Part shown: piece after piece, positions 1 to 9,966 of the stretch
Layout of the letters: the number at the start of each line of letters is the position of its first letter
How positions within the stretch are numbered: position 1 is the stretch's first letter
Source of the DNA: DASQDN01 sp963825845
GTDB taxonomy: Bacteria; Acidobacteriota; Terriglobia; Bryobacterales; Bryobacteraceae
Direction of reading: 5' to 3'
Assembly (NCBI GenBank): GCA_963825845.1
Contig: CAWGVL010000020.1
Coordinates: forward strand, 1-64,000
Length of the DNA: 64,000 nt
Translations under genes and position numbers: made by a program
The notes under the pieces: generated by a model
Told to the model about the DNA's origin: nothing
The model's database searches: none
What the model saw: the letters and a program-made list of their open reading frames with translations, nothing else

Positions 1-110
1 TTTTAAATTTCCGAGCACCAAAACTCAACCACACACCTAGTGCATCATCCAGTTAGTTCCTTATAGAATCAGCTTTTGTCGTTGGGCCGAGCGGTGCACC
101 GCTCTCCAAC

Positions 111-1094
111 TCACTTGACCGTGGCACTCAGCCCCGTTGGCGGCAGCGGCCGCGTCGAGCCCGTCGACATCGGACCTATGTAAGAGGTCGCCAGAACCAA
201 ATTGTCGTACCACTTGTCATTCTGCTGGCTCGAGCTTTTGCCACCATGTTCCACCATGATTTTGTTGATCTTGAGCGTGGAGACGTCCCGGAAGCGCAAG
301 TTCTGCCAGTCGGCGATCAGCGTCCCGTCCTGCCATACCGCCAAGCGGCCATCCCGGCTCCCCGGCGTGTTCAGCTTGACCATGGCCTCATAGCAGACCC
401 ATGCTCCTCGGGCCGGAAGAACCTTGGGTCTGGCGACAAAATAGGGACCGAAGTTCTGTGTTCCGTTGGAGACGGTCCCATCGGGATACCAATGTTCGCC
501 ATAAAGATCGTCCTGTTCGGGATGGTACACGTAAGCGTTGGTGTAGCCGGGCTCTCCTTCGCCCAAGTACCGGGAGTTTTCAATGAGAACGAGGAAGAAG
601 TCGGTCCCATTTGGTCTGCGACCCGGGCCAGGATAGTTCCCACCGCTTATCCTAATGCCGCTATGGGCGTCTTGCATTCCGGCATGGTTTGGCTGAAAAC
701 GCTCATACACCCGCATGAATAGGGTGTCTTGCCCAGAGAGGGGTTTTTCGATCGCGTTGCTCACTTCGCTGCCAGTGGTCGGCATTCTAAACCGGATGGC
801 TTTTGTACCACTGAAGAATACCGAGCTGTCCAGGGCGAGATTAGAGCCTTGATAATAGTTGTTGTAATTGCCGGAGCTGGTCAGCTGGCTAATCGACGTG
901 TAGGTCTCAAAACCGTCGGCAAACAGCACATTGCCGTGGGTTTTAATGTTGGCATCATTGGGGAAAGAAGCGGCGATGCCCGTGTTGCCCGTGGGCAGAG
1001 CCGGCGGCCCGCCGGTCTGGGCACACAAAGGGATAGCAACCGCAGTCAATACGAACGTAAATACACCAGTCTTAATTGTTCTTTGCGGGGGCAT
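111..1094 (-). CDS. Secreted polysaccharide-lyase-like (jelly-roll) protein
   Basis: The 327-residue product begins with a signal peptide (hydrophobic stretch about residues 10-23, ending IPLCAQ). The mature part starts around FADGFE and continues as a beta-rich domain with WYDNLVL near the end, the look of concanavalin-like polysaccharide lyase or heparin-lyase-like jelly rolls. A proline-rich tail (about residues 310-327) could be a linker stub. I see no definite catalytic motif, so lyase activity is inference; it could be a non-catalytic carbohydrate-binding protein. It is transcribed away from the motAB block, with about 520 bp of non-coding DNA upstream. Export is well supported by the signal peptide; the function is not. 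Confidence 0.7.
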   Translation of the reverse strand: MPPQRTIKTGVFTFVLTAVAIPLCAQTGGPPALPTGNTGIAASFPNDANIKTHGNVLFADGFETYTSISQLTSSGNYNNYYQGSNLALDSSVFFSGTKAIRFRMPTTGSEVSNAIEKPLSGQDTLFMRVYERFQPNHAGMQDAHSGIRISGGNYPGPGRRPNGTDFFLVLIENSRYLGEGEPGYTNAYVYHPEQDDLYGEHWYPDGTVSNGTQNFGPYFVARPKVLPARGAWVCYEAMVKLNTPGSRDGRLAVWQDGTLIADWQNLRFRDVSTLKINKIMVEHGGKSSSQQNDKWYDNLVLATSYIGPMSTGSTRPLPPTGLSATVK

Positions 1095-1617
1095 AGGCTT
1101 TCTTGTTAAAGGAACATCGTATCATGCTGCAAGGTCGGCCGCTAGTACCTCGGTTAGATTAGTACTAAGAATAGGCATATCACACAACACCACATTCAAG
1201 AGGTGTTACGAGAAGTCCGCCGATACCCGTTGATGTGGTTGAAAATGCGGTCATGGTTTTGTCCACCAACGCCGCGCGCCGTTCCCGCCAATAAAGTAAT
1301 CTTTTGTTGTTTACTGACAACGTCGGACCCAAACAGCAAGGGACGGCCACGCAACCAAGGTTATCTGCGTGTATGGCGCTGGTGCGGTACGCCCGGCAGC
1401 GGTTATGCTCGAGCGCTCACGTGGTAAACAACTAACTCATTCACCAAGGGCATGTATCGATGTTGCCCCAATACCGTGTATGATCTTTGGCCGGATGAAA
1501 CTCCGATGTTCCGCTTCCTCCTCCGGTTTAAGTTGGGGTCTGTCCGGCATGTCGCAACCTGACGGTTTGACAGAGGGGAAGCCAGGAGGCTTTCCCACCT
1601 TAGTTGCGGACTTCCGC
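1095..1617. other. Non-coding stretch upstream of the lyase-like gene and downstream of motB
   Basis: No convincing gene lies in these 523 bases. Open frames here are short and have no family resemblance. The part nearest motB holds a hairpin listed separately; the part nearest 1094 must carry the promoter of the leftward lyase-like gene, but I cannot point to a clear -35/-10 pair. Confidence 0.5.
1575..1596 (-). terminator. Hairpin just downstream of motB
   Basis: Nine-base arms (1575-1583 and 1588-1596) enclose a 4-nt loop about 22 bases past the motB stop. On the leftward transcript the stem has one A-C mismatch and no long U-tract follows, so it is a weak intrinsic terminator or an mRNA 3'-end stabiliser. 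Confidence 0.35.
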
Positions 1618-2352
1618 TTACGCCGGATGATTCAGAACCACAATCGAAATTCGGCGATTTACCGCATTGTCGGGATGAGCCATATCCCGAAGCTTCTGGT
1701 CGGCGTAGCCTCGAATCTGGGTGATCTGGTCGGCCTGCACACCTGACGCTTGCATCAGGCGGCGCGCCGCATTTGCGCGATCGGAGGATAATTCCCAGTT
1801 TGTATAACCATCCTGGCGAGTGATCGGACGGGAGTCGGTATGTCCCTCAATCAACACCTTGCTTGGCAACGCGCCTACTTGCTTCGCCAGCACTGTCAGA
1901 AGGTCCGTCCCATTACGCGTCGGAACGGGACTGCCTGACTCGAAGAACAGTCCGGCTTCTGTTTCCAGGAACTCGATGCGAAGACCCTCGGAAGTGACCG
2001 TCATCTGGATCTTGTCTTTGAGCGCCGTCTGAAAATCGGGGCGCTGCTTGAACGCTTCTTCGATCTTCTGCTTCAGCTTTTCAAGATCCTGCTTCGACAC
2101 AGCAAGGTTTTCGCCGTTGCCCGCGTCGCCATTCCCGGTATCTGTCGATTTCCCGGACGGATCCTGAAAGTACCCACCGATAGCTGACTTGGTCTTCTGG
2201 TCGGTATTCATCAACCAGAGGACGATGAACAGCGCCATCATCGCCGTCACAAAATCCGCATACGCGACCTTCCAGGCGCCCCCATGCGATCCGTAATGGG
2301 CGGCTTTCTTCTTAACGACTATTACAGGAGAGAGATTTGCATTCGGAGCCAT
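1618..2352 (-). CDS. motB: Flagellar motor stator protein MotB
   Basis: This 244-residue protein is the peptidoglycan-anchored stator subunit that couples ion flow to flagellar rotation. Residues 1-20 are a basic cytoplasmic tail. One membrane helix follows at about 28-48, and it carries the ion-binding aspartate in the YADFVTAMMALFIVLWLM motif. The C-terminal half is an OmpA-like peptidoglycan-binding domain containing IEGHTDSRP and an NRRISIVVL end. The length is a little short of E. coli MotB (about 308) but usual for this type. The ATG lies 9 bases after the motA stop, so the two form an operon. No other flagellar gene is visible. A general OmpA/TolR-type ion-driven motor is the alternative, but the N-terminal motif is typical MotB. 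Confidence 0.9.
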   Translation of the reverse strand: MAPNANLSPVIVVKKKAAHYGSHGGAWKVAYADFVTAMMALFIVLWLMNTDQKTKSAIGGYFQDPSGKSTDTGNGDAGNGENLAVSKQDLEKLKQKIEEAFKQRPDFQTALKDKIQMTVTSEGLRIEFLETEAGLFFESGSPVPTRNGTDLLTVLAKQVGALPSKVLIEGHTDSRPITRQDGYTNWELSSDRANAARRLMQASGVQADQITQIRGYADQKLRDMAHPDNAVNRRISIVVLNHPA

Positions 2353-2361
2353 GTCATGCGC

Positions 2362-3234
2362 CTACGCTGCGGCTGCTGCCGCTTCCGGAGTTCCCTTGCA
2401 GCTTGCTTCCAGGTCTTTGAAGGAAGGTCGCATACGGGCGGGAATCGAACGGCGGCCGGCCTCCGCGGCCATCAACGGCGTGCTGCCCTTCGTGAACGCG
2501 ATCACCGCGTTGCGAAGACAGAGGAAGTAATTGTGCTCGGCATCGCTTATCTTCATCATCCGTGCAGCCAACGGACCAATAAATCCGTAGCACGCGAGAA
2601 TCCCGAGGAAGGTTCCAACCAGCGCGGCGGCTACTTTATGTCCAATTTCTTCCGGCGGACCTCCGAGGGCTCCCATCGTGATAACGACGCCAAGAACCGC
2701 GGCGACAATTCCAAGGCCTGGAAGCGCATCCGCCGCTGACTGAAGCGCGCCGACGGGGTCGGTCGACTCACGATGATGTGTATCTGCATCGATCTCCATT
2801 AAATTGTCCAGATCGTACGGCGTCCCACCCATCAACGACATTCGCAAAGTGTCGCAGACGTAATCCCGCGCATGGGGATCTTTGAGAAACGCAGGAAACG
2901 ACTGAAACGCTGCGCTGTTAGCCGGATCCTCAACCTGGGCTTCGAATGCCTGATCTCCATTCTTCTTTGCAAATGTGAACAGCGCGTATAGCATCTGCAG
3001 CGTATTTAGGTAGTACTTCCTGCTGTAGCGGTCGGGTTTTATGATCGTCAGCAGTCCTGACGCGATCTGCTTCAGTAAGTAGAAAGGATTGGCGATCAGC
3101 ATCGTCCCGATCGATGCGCCGCCGATAATCACCAACTCGGCCGGCTGGAGTAGTACGAGAATGTTGCCATGCTCCATCAGGTAACCACCGACGATGGCTG
3201 CAATCACAAGTGCGATTCCAAGAAGTGCGCCCAC
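2362..3234 (-). CDS. motA: Flagellar motor stator protein MotA
   Basis: MotA forms the ion channel with MotB and contacts the rotor. From a GTG at 3234 the protein is 290 residues, close to the 295 of E. coli MotA, and starts directly in the first membrane helix (VGALLGIALVIAAIVGGYLMEHG). An upstream in-frame start at 3294 would add 20 residues that MotA does not need. The GTG is preferred because GGAGG sits 11 bases before it (3246-3250). Two further membrane helices lie around residues 150-205 (GLGIVAAVLGVVITMGALGG, then AAALVGTFLGILACYGFIGP). The charged cytoplasmic loop between helices 2 and 3 is present. It is co-transcribed with motB. Confidence 0.9.
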   Translation of the reverse strand: MGALLGIALVIAAIVGGYLMEHGNILVLLQPAELVIIGGASIGTMLIANPFYLLKQIASGLLTIIKPDRYSRKYYLNTLQMLYALFTFAKKNGDQAFEAQVEDPANSAAFQSFPAFLKDPHARDYVCDTLRMSLMGGTPYDLDNLMEIDADTHHRESTDPVGALQSAADALPGLGIVAAVLGVVITMGALGGPPEEIGHKVAAALVGTFLGILACYGFIGPLAARMMKISDAEHNYFLCLRNAVIAFTKGSTPLMAAEAGRRSIPARMRPSFKDLEASCKGTPEAAAAAA

Positions 3235-3346
3235 TATATCTGTCGCCTCCAAAGTAATACGTAGAGATAGGCCAAAAGCAAGTGCCTGTGTCACTAGTAG
3301 CTCGACATACAGGAAATTCTCTATGCCCGGTAGAGGCGAATGCGCG

Positions 3347-6300
3347 TCAGGGTACGGTAAGCGTGGCTGCTTGAACCCAGTGGGTCAACTGTCCAAAGGC
3401 GTCGAAGGCGTTCACGTAGACCTTCTTCGTACCCGCAAATGTGCTTGTCTGCAGATTTAAAGGAATCGTGACAGTCACGTTGTTTCCGGCTACCGAACGT
3501 GACGCGAGCCCCGTATTAATGGCGCACCGGCTGTTGGCGATGCTCCCGGCAGTCCCTGGCGTGACACCCGCCGCCGATACGAGGGCAGCGCCCGTGTCGT
3601 TGATCAGATTCAGCGTGTTATTTCCGGGAAAGTACACGGCCTGGCAGGGATTCCCTGCGGTAATGCCCGTACTGAGGAGGAGATGAATCATGCTGAGCCA
3701 TGAAGCGCCCGATGTATGGGACGCCGTAATCGAATACACCGCATAAGAGCCGGCACTCGTCGAACTGGCCACACCGGCAATCGACGGCCCCGTCTTCGGA
3801 GTCGACGTCGATGGTACCCAATTCCCGAACTGCGTCATTCCCGTCCAGGCGCCGGTAACATCCAATGCTTGTAGAAACGTTCCCATTACCGGCGTCACCG
3901 CGCCCTTGAACGTCACGGGAACCCTCACCGTCATGGTGCTTCCGGAAATCGATGCCGATGAACCCGCGACGTTGACCGTACACTGCTTGTTCGTCAATGT
4001 TCCCGCATTGGGGCTGATTACGACACCCGACACCGGTCCCAGCCATCCCGTTCCCGCATCATCGATCAATCGCATGCCGTGGCTGATCCGGTTGTATTCT
4101 ACGAGACACGATCCTTTCGCGACATAATTCACGACGTTCGGTGTTGGCAGGAAAAGCATGTACCCGAGATACAACTGCTTCGCCCCACCACCATGAGAAA
4201 ACGTGGCCGTGAATGTGCCCGCGCCTCCCGATCCCACCAATGGCTCGAGCGTTTCCACAGCGGCGCCGGGAAGAAGAGTGAAGTTTGCTGTCATCGTCAC
4301 CGGCCCATCCATTCGGACACTGACAGGATTGTCCATACCCCCAGCGCTTCCGCTCCAGCCTCCGAACTGATACCCTGCCGCAGCTGTGGCCGTGAGTTGT
4401 ACCGTCGATCCTACCGCGTAGAACCCATCGGCGCCCGAGACGCTACCTTGGCCGTTGATCGTTCGTGTCAAACGGTGTTCCGCGGCCATGACCAGCGTGT
4501 ATACCGCGCCGGAGGTCGCTATAACCGTACGAGGATTTGCTGTCGATCCGTCACTCCACCGCGTGAACACCCAGCGAGATTCGGGGCCTCCTTGTGGGGT
4601 TGTGACACTGACATTGCAGGCGCTTCCGTTTGTCCAAACGACATTCGCGGGAGCGGTATACGTCCCTGCAGGGCATCCCGCGCCGGAAACACTAAACTGC
4701 ACCGCGGCATTCGCATCGATACGAACGGCCGTGACGGCTGCCGTGAAATTCGCCGTGATTGTCTTGGGAGCATCCATCAGCACCGTCAGGGGATTTGCGC
4801 CGCCGCCGGCCGATCCGGACCACCCCGCGAATTGATACCCCGATTGCGGTGTCGCGATGAGCTGAAGCGTCGACCCCGCCGCATAGAATCCATCTGCCCC
4901 ATTGATCGAGCCAGGGCCTGACACCGTCCTGGTAAGCCGATGCTCGGCGGCCATCACGAGTGTATATACGGTGCCCGGCGCTCCCGTAATCGTCCGAGCA
5001 TTCGCCGTCGATCCATCCGACCAGCGGGTGAATACCGAACGCGTGTCCGGTCCTCCTTGCGGCGATGGAATACTGACACTGCAGTTCGTGCCGGTGGTCC
5101 ATGTCAACGTTGTCGGCGCGGTATAGGCGCCGGCCGGACATCCTGCGCCCGAGACGTTGATCTGCGCTGCGGCATTGCTTTCGATACGAACGCTGCTCAG
5201 GGCGGGCCCGAAGTTCGCGGTGATTGTTTTCGGTCCATCCATCCCTACATTCAATGGGTTGGCGCTGCTGGTGACAGACCCGCTCCATCCATTGAACTGC
5301 TGCCCGCTGCCCGCAGTGGCGGTGAGCGGCACAGTCGAGCCGGCCGCGTAGAAACCATCCGAACCGCTGACACTGCCAGATCCGGAAACCAGCCGCGTCA
5401 ATCGATACTCGATCGAGATCACGATTGTGTAGACCGCTCCCGGCGAAGCGGTAATCGTTCTCGAGAGCGACGCGGGACCGTCGGCCCATTGAGAGAAGAC
5501 CGGTTTGATGTCGGCAGTGGCCGCGGGTTGCTGCACGGTAACGCTGCACGTTACTCCATTCATCCATGTAAGCGTCGCGGGGGTTGTGTAGGCGCCTGCG
5601 GGGCATCCGGAGCCTGAGACCGTAATCGCCACGACGGAGTTGCTTTCGATGCGGACGGTTGTCGGTGCTGCCGTAAAGCTTGCCGTAATCGCCTTCGGAG
5701 CATCCATCAGGATTGTCAACGGATTTGCTGTTCCGCTGGCCGATCCGCTCCATCCCGTGAATTGATAGCCTGCGGCAGGCGTGGCAGTAAGGGTCAGGCT
5801 CGAGCCCGCTGTGTAGAATCCGTCGGAAGCAGAGACAGAGCCCTGCCCGGATACGCTTCGAGTCAGCCGGTTTTCAGTCGACCACTGCATCGTGTAATTC
5901 GCCCCTGGAGAAGCAATGATGGCGCGGGGATTCAACGTGACGCCGTCGGTCCACCGGGTAAACACCTGGCGTGTGTCGGGGCCTCCTTGCGTCGGTGCAA
6001 CAGTGACGTCACAGCTCGTGCCGGTCGTCCATGTAATCGTTGCAGGCGTAGTGTAAGAGCCGGTCGGACATCCCGCGCCCGATACGCTAAATGGTGTGGA
6101 GATATTGCTCTCGATGCGCACACTCGTGGGCGCGGCCACGAAGTTCGCCGTGATGGTTTTAGAGGCATCCATGGTTACTGTCAGCGGATTTGCAACGCCG
6201 GTCGCCGATCCGCTCCATCCCGTGAATTGATAACCCGCCGACGGAGTCGCGGTGAGTTGCACGGTTGATCCCGAAGCATAGTATCCATCCGACCCACTGA

Positions 6301-9300
6301 TGGTTCCGGGCCCTGCGGTCGTTCGCGTGAGCTTGTGCTCGGCCGTAAATAGCAATCCAAAGACTGCTCCAGGTGATGCAGTTACACTTCGTGAATTCAT
6401 CGGCAGTCCGTCTGTCCAAGACGCAAAAACCTGCCTTGTGTCAGGTCCGCCTTGTGGCGTTATTGCCGTGACGATGCAGGCGACACCAGACGTCCAGATA
6501 ATGCTGGTCGATGCTGTATATGTGCCCGCCGGACATCCGGAGCCCGCAACCGTGAATTGCGCCGATACGTTGCTCGTGATCGTGACGGATGCCGGGGCGC
6601 CTGAAAAATTCGCGGTGATGGTTGAGGGCGAGTTCAACTGAAACGTGAGTGGGTTGTCGGCACTGACGACGTTCCCACTCCATCCAGTGAACTGAAAGCC
6701 AGCGGCCGGCGCAGCTGTGAGTTGAATCGAGGTCCCTGCTGGATAGAACCCATCCGCGCCACTCACAGTTCCCTGCCCTGTGACCGATCGCGTCAACCTG
6801 TACTGTGTGCCGAAGCGAAGTGTGTACGCCGATGAGGGCCACGTTGCCGTAATGTCGCGCGGGTTGCTGATTGGCCCATCGGCCCAACTTTCAAACGCCC
6901 ATCGCACATCGCCTCCTTGCGCCGACGGTGTACTGATCGTGCATACCGTGCCTTCCCCCCAAAGGAACGACGCGGGCGCGGTGTAGGTACCGGGATTGCA
7001 TCCGGTCCCTGATGTGGTGAATTGCAGGCTGGAAACATTGCTGTCAATGAAAACCGATGCGGTACGCGCGGCGAAATTCGCTGTTACCGCTTTCGGTCCA
7101 TTCATCACAATCGAGATCGGGTTGGAGGAGCCCGATGCGCCCCCTGACCAATTTGCGAACTGATAGCCCGCCGCGGGTGAAGCCGTGAGTTGGACTGTTG
7201 ACGATGCGGCATAGAATCCATCCGCGCCGCTGACCGTACCTGAACTCGCGGGCGCGACCGAACGCGTTAACCGATACTCCGTATTCCATTCGATCGTGTA
7301 CACCGCGCCGGCAGCGGCCGTGATCGCTCGTGGGTTCGCAGTCGACCCATCGCTCCACTTGACGAACGTCCAGCGTGTATCGGCGGACACCTGTGAGGAA
7401 GGGACCGTCACAGAGCAAATCGCACCGGGGCTCCATGCGAGCGTGACCGCGGTCGAGTAGATTCCCGCCGCACAGCCCGTGCCTGTTACGGTCACCTGCA
7501 CAGGCGCGCCGTTATTTATTGTGACCAGCGTATTGAAGTTCGCCGTAACAGTCTTAGGGACTTCCATGGTCACCGTCACTGGATTGGCCGCGCCCGTCGC
7601 GCTACCGGACCAGCCGCTGAATTGGTAGCCTGCACTCGCCGACGCAGTGAGTTGCACGACCGATCCGGCGCTGTAGTAACCATCCGAGGCGCTGACCGTC
7701 CCGGCCCCCACCGGGGAGACTGTGCGTGCCAGTCGATGTTCGGTTGCAAACTGCATCTGGTACGACAGCGTTCCAGCTGAGGCCACGATGGTCCGCGGAT
7801 TCGCTGTAGCTCCGTCAGACCAGTTTTGGAATACAGTCCGTGTGTCGCCTGTGCCTTGTGACGAGTTGAAGCTGACGGTGCAACTCGCGCCGTTGTTCCA
7901 TGTCAGCGTCGCCGGGGTTGTCGCCGATGCCGGGGAGCATCCCGCCCCTGAGAGGGCAAATGGGACGCCTGCCGGAGTGCTGTTCATCTGCACGGACAGG
8001 GCGCTTTCGCTGATCGTCATGACCCAGCCGTCATACCAACCCTTGAAGCCTCCGGACGGAAACCACGAAGGCGACGAACTGCTGCCCGCAAGAATGATCG
8101 ACGACGATGTTACGGCCAGACCCGTCAGCGATTCCGTTCCCGTATACCCGAGATAGCTGAACGCGAGCATGCTGCCGAGATTGCTGCTCAGCTTTACAAA
8201 GAAGCCGTCAATGTCCCCGCCTTGCGCCTGAATAGCGTCGATACCGGGCAGAAAGGGAGAGGAGGTGTCTCCGCCGAAGTAGAACGTTCCGTCCGAGGCC
8301 TGTGCGCCTACTCGCCCTTCCTCGCCACTGCTTCCGCCGAAGAACGTCGAGTACAACAGCGAGTTGCCGGCCGCGCTAATTTTCGCCACGAACGCATCGG
8401 TCACGCCGCCTCCGAAGACGGGTTGAAACGCCGATCCGGTTACCGGGAAATTATTCGAGGCTGTCGTGCCTACAACGATGGCGGCGTCACCCGAGTCGAC
8501 ACCGATCCAGTTGCCGGTTTCGCCTTGTCCCGATGATCCGTTCGACCCTCCAAGATACGTGCTGTATCGCAGCGTCGCTCCATCGGCGCTGAGTTTGGCG
8601 ACGAACGCATCCTGAAGGCCTGCGTTGTAGTTGCGGTACGCATTCGCGGCCGGAAAGTTTGCTGAGGTCGTGCCGCCTGTAAAGTACACCTCGCCTGCGC
8701 TGTCGAGCGCGACCGCGACACCGCGGTCGTTGCCTGAGCCGCCGAAGTACCCGCTGTATGTAATAGAGCCGTTCGACGCGACTCGGACCAGCATTACTTC
8801 CTGCGCTCCACGGTTGACGCTTTGGTAGGCGACGCCGAACAACGACATGCTCGATGATGTGGTTTCGCCGACTATCCAGGCGGATCCGTCCGGCTTGATT
8901 GCCACGCCATTGGCCGTGTCTTCGCCGCTCCCGCCGAGAAACGTGGCGAACTGCAATGCCCCCGTAGCATTCAGCCGCGCGATGAATCCATCGGTCGATC
9001 CTCCGTGGAATCCCGGCAGCGCCGGAAAATCCGCCGAGCCGGTTTGTCCCGCGACATACGCGCTACCGCCAGCATCGACTGCAATCGAGAGCGCGCGGTC
9101 GTCCGCTGCGCCACCAAGGTACGTCGCATAGATGACCTGCAGGTTGGCCGGATTCACCTTGAGGATGTACGCTTCGACGCCGGCCGCTCGCGGCCGGACT
9201 GGGGTTGCGACGTCGGTCGACTCTGTCGCACCGGCGAGATAGATGAAGCCGGACGCATCTACCGCCATGGCGGAGATGCGGTCGGTCAAGCCCCCGCCTA

Positions 9301-9916
9301 CGTAAGCTCGTCCCGTCACGACGTAAGGGTCGATGAGCAATGGGCGCGTGCGATCGTGCGGAGAAATTACGAAACGAACCCAACCGTCTTCACCAATGTC
9401 GTAGCGGGACGGCAGCTTTACGCCATCCTGCAGAACAATCGGCGACGGCTGCCGAATCTCGCCCGCGATCAGATCGCCGGTTTCTTCGAGCGCGGCTGTC
9501 GCTGCTCCGTATCGAAAATGAATAACGCGCGGGTCGCCGCCAGGCGCCACGATGTAATCGGCTTTTATTGACCGGCCTTCAAACGACAACCTCATCGTTA
9601 TGCCGGGATAGATGTCCCTGTACTCAACCGCTCGATATACCAGTCCCGTGCTGGACCGGGTTCCGCTATACCTGTTGACCACACCTCCGGTGGGATCGAC
9701 CCCAACAGGTTGCCCAAGCTTGGCTCCCTTGTGCCGGAGCGTAACTCCGCCAAAAGACACGCTTCCCTTCCCCGCCGTCACGGCAAGTCGAGCGCCACGA
9801 GCTTGAAAAATACCGGCTGCCGATTCTGTAAAGAACCCCGGCAGTTCCGGAAACCCGGTGGCCGCTCGGAGCAGGGCGCATGACAGGCACAGCGCGGCAC
9901 ACAGGGAGCGCGGCAA
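3347..9916 (-). CDS. Giant secreted repeat protein: SBBP propeller, eight InlB-like repeats, two C-terminal domains
   Basis: The product is about 2,189 residues, probably an exported surface or adhesion protein. From a TTG at 9916 it opens with a signal peptide (LPRSLCAALCLSCALL). A longer in-frame start at 10048 would put 44 uncharged residues before it and overlap the divergent aminotransferase gene. Residues about 215-640 are SBBP-type propeller repeats (recurring D-x-G-x-x-Y/W-x-x-G-x-T units). Residues about 640-1880 are eight units of roughly 155 residues, each ending in GYQFxGWSGS...P.T.TANF, the style of divergent InlB B-repeats. The end has two related domains of about 135-150 residues, each with a C..Y/F...N.L.LI.D.G.....G core. 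Repeat unit number may vary between strains. Start choice is uncertain because no strong ribosome-binding site precedes the TTG. Confidence 0.85.
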   Translation of the reverse strand: MPRSLCAALCLSCALLRAATGFPELPGFFTESAAGIFQARGARLAVTAGKGSVSFGGVTLRHKGAKLGQPVGVDPTGGVVNRYSGTRSSTGLVYRAVEYRDIYPGITMRLSFEGRSIKADYIVAPGGDPRVIHFRYGAATAALEETGDLIAGEIRQPSPIVLQDGVKLPSRYDIGEDGWVRFVISPHDRTRPLLIDPYVVTGRAYVGGGLTDRISAMAVDASGFIYLAGATESTDVATPVRPRAAGVEAYILKVNPANLQVIYATYLGGAADDRALSIAVDAGGSAYVAGQTGSADFPALPGFHGGSTDGFIARLNATGALQFATFLGGSGEDTANGVAIKPDGSAWIVGETTSSSMSLFGVAYQSVNRGAQEVMLVRVASNGSITYSGYFGGSGNDRGVAVALDSAGEVYFTGGTTSANFPAANAYRNYNAGLQDAFVAKLSADGATLRYSTYLGGSNGSSGQGETGNWIGVDSGDAAIVVGTTASNNFPVTGSAFQPVFGGGVTDAFVAKISAAGNSLLYSTFFGGSSGEEGRVGAQASDGTFYFGGDTSSPFLPGIDAIQAQGGDIDGFFVKLSSNLGSMLAFSYLGYTGTESLTGLAVTSSSIILAGSSSSPSWFPSGGFKGWYDGWVMTISESALSVQMNSTPAGVPFALSGAGCSPASATTPATLTWNNGASCTVSFNSSQGTGDTRTVFQNWSDGATANPRTIVASAGTLSYQMQFATEHRLARTVSPVGAGTVSASDGYYSAGSVVQLTASASAGYQFSGWSGSATGAANPVTVTMEVPKTVTANFNTLVTINNGAPVQVTVTGTGCAAGIYSTAVTLAWSPGAICSVTVPSSQVSADTRWTFVKWSDGSTANPRAITAAAGAVYTIEWNTEYRLTRSVAPASSGTVSGADGFYAASSTVQLTASPAAGYQFANWSGGASGSSNPISIVMNGPKAVTANFAARTASVFIDSNVSSLQFTTSGTGCNPGTYTAPASFLWGEGTVCTISTPSAQGGDVRWAFESWADGPISNPRDITATWPSSAYTLRFGTQYRLTRSVTGQGTVSGADGFYPAGTSIQLTAAPAAGFQFTGWSGNVVSADNPLTFQLNSPSTITANFSGAPASVTITSNVSAQFTVAGSGCPAGTYTASTSIIWTSGVACIVTAITPQGGPDTRQVFASWTDGLPMNSRSVTASPGAVFGLLFTAEHKLTRTTAGPGTISGSDGYYASGSTVQLTATPSAGYQFTGWSGSATGVANPLTVTMDASKTITANFVAAPTSVRIESNISTPFSVSGAGCPTGSYTTPATITWTTGTSCDVTVAPTQGGPDTRQVFTRWTDGVTLNPRAIIASPGANYTMQWSTENRLTRSVSGQGSVSASDGFYTAGSSLTLTATPAAGYQFTGWSGSASGTANPLTILMDAPKAITASFTAAPTTVRIESNSVVAITVSGSGCPAGAYTTPATLTWMNGVTCSVTVQQPAATADIKPVFSQWADGPASLSRTITASPGAVYTIVISIEYRLTRLVSGSGSVSGSDGFYAAGSTVPLTATAGSGQQFNGWSGSVTSSANPLNVGMDGPKTITANFGPALSSVRIESNAAAQINVSGAGCPAGAYTAPTTLTWTTGTNCSVSIPSPQGGPDTRSVFTRWSDGSTANARTITGAPGTVYTLVMAAEHRLTRTVSGPGSINGADGFYAAGSTLQLIATPQSGYQFAGWSGSAGGGANPLTVLMDAPKTITANFTAAVTAVRIDANAAVQFSVSGAGCPAGTYTAPANVVWTNGSACNVSVTTPQGGPESRWVFTRWSDGSTANPRTVIATSGAVYTLVMAAEHRLTRTINGQGSVSGADGFYAVGSTVQLTATAAAGYQFGGWSGSAGGMDNPVSVRMDGPVTMTANFTLLPGAAVETLEPLVGSGGAGTFTATFSHGGGAKQLYLGYMLFLPTPNVVNYVAKGSCLVEYNRISHGMRLIDDAGTGWLGPVSGVVISPNAGTLTNKQCTVNVAGSSASISGSTMTVRVPVTFKGAVTPVMGTFLQALDVTGAWTGMTQFGNWVPSTSTPKTGPSIAGVASSTSAGSYAVYSITASHTSGASWLSMIHLLLSTGITAGNPCQAVYFPGNNTLNLINDTGAALVSAAGVTPGTAGSIANSRCAINTGLASRSVAGNNVTVTIPLNLQTSTFAGTKKVYVNAFDAFGQLTHWVQAATLTVP
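4250..7990 (-). repeat. Eight-fold InlB-like repeat array inside the giant gene
   Basis: Eight successive units of about 465 bp encode the repeats described in the host gene. DNA similarity between units is moderate, so this is an old, diverging array maintained at protein level, unlike the fresh triplication at 46-47 kb. Boundaries are approximate. Confidence 0.75.
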
Positions 9917-9966
9917 AAGTGTTAGTGTCCGAGCGCCGTCTGTATTCTCAGGCGCTCGAGGTCCCG

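Noticed and set aside
1440..1617. Hairpin downstream of motB considered as a c-di-GMP riboswitch
   Set aside because: It resembles parts of the GEMM motif only loosely and lies 3' of the gene, so a weak terminator is the better reading.
4079..4921. Long plus-strand open frames opposite the giant gene
   Set aside because: They come from the repeat codon pattern on the other strand; no start sites, families or signals support them.
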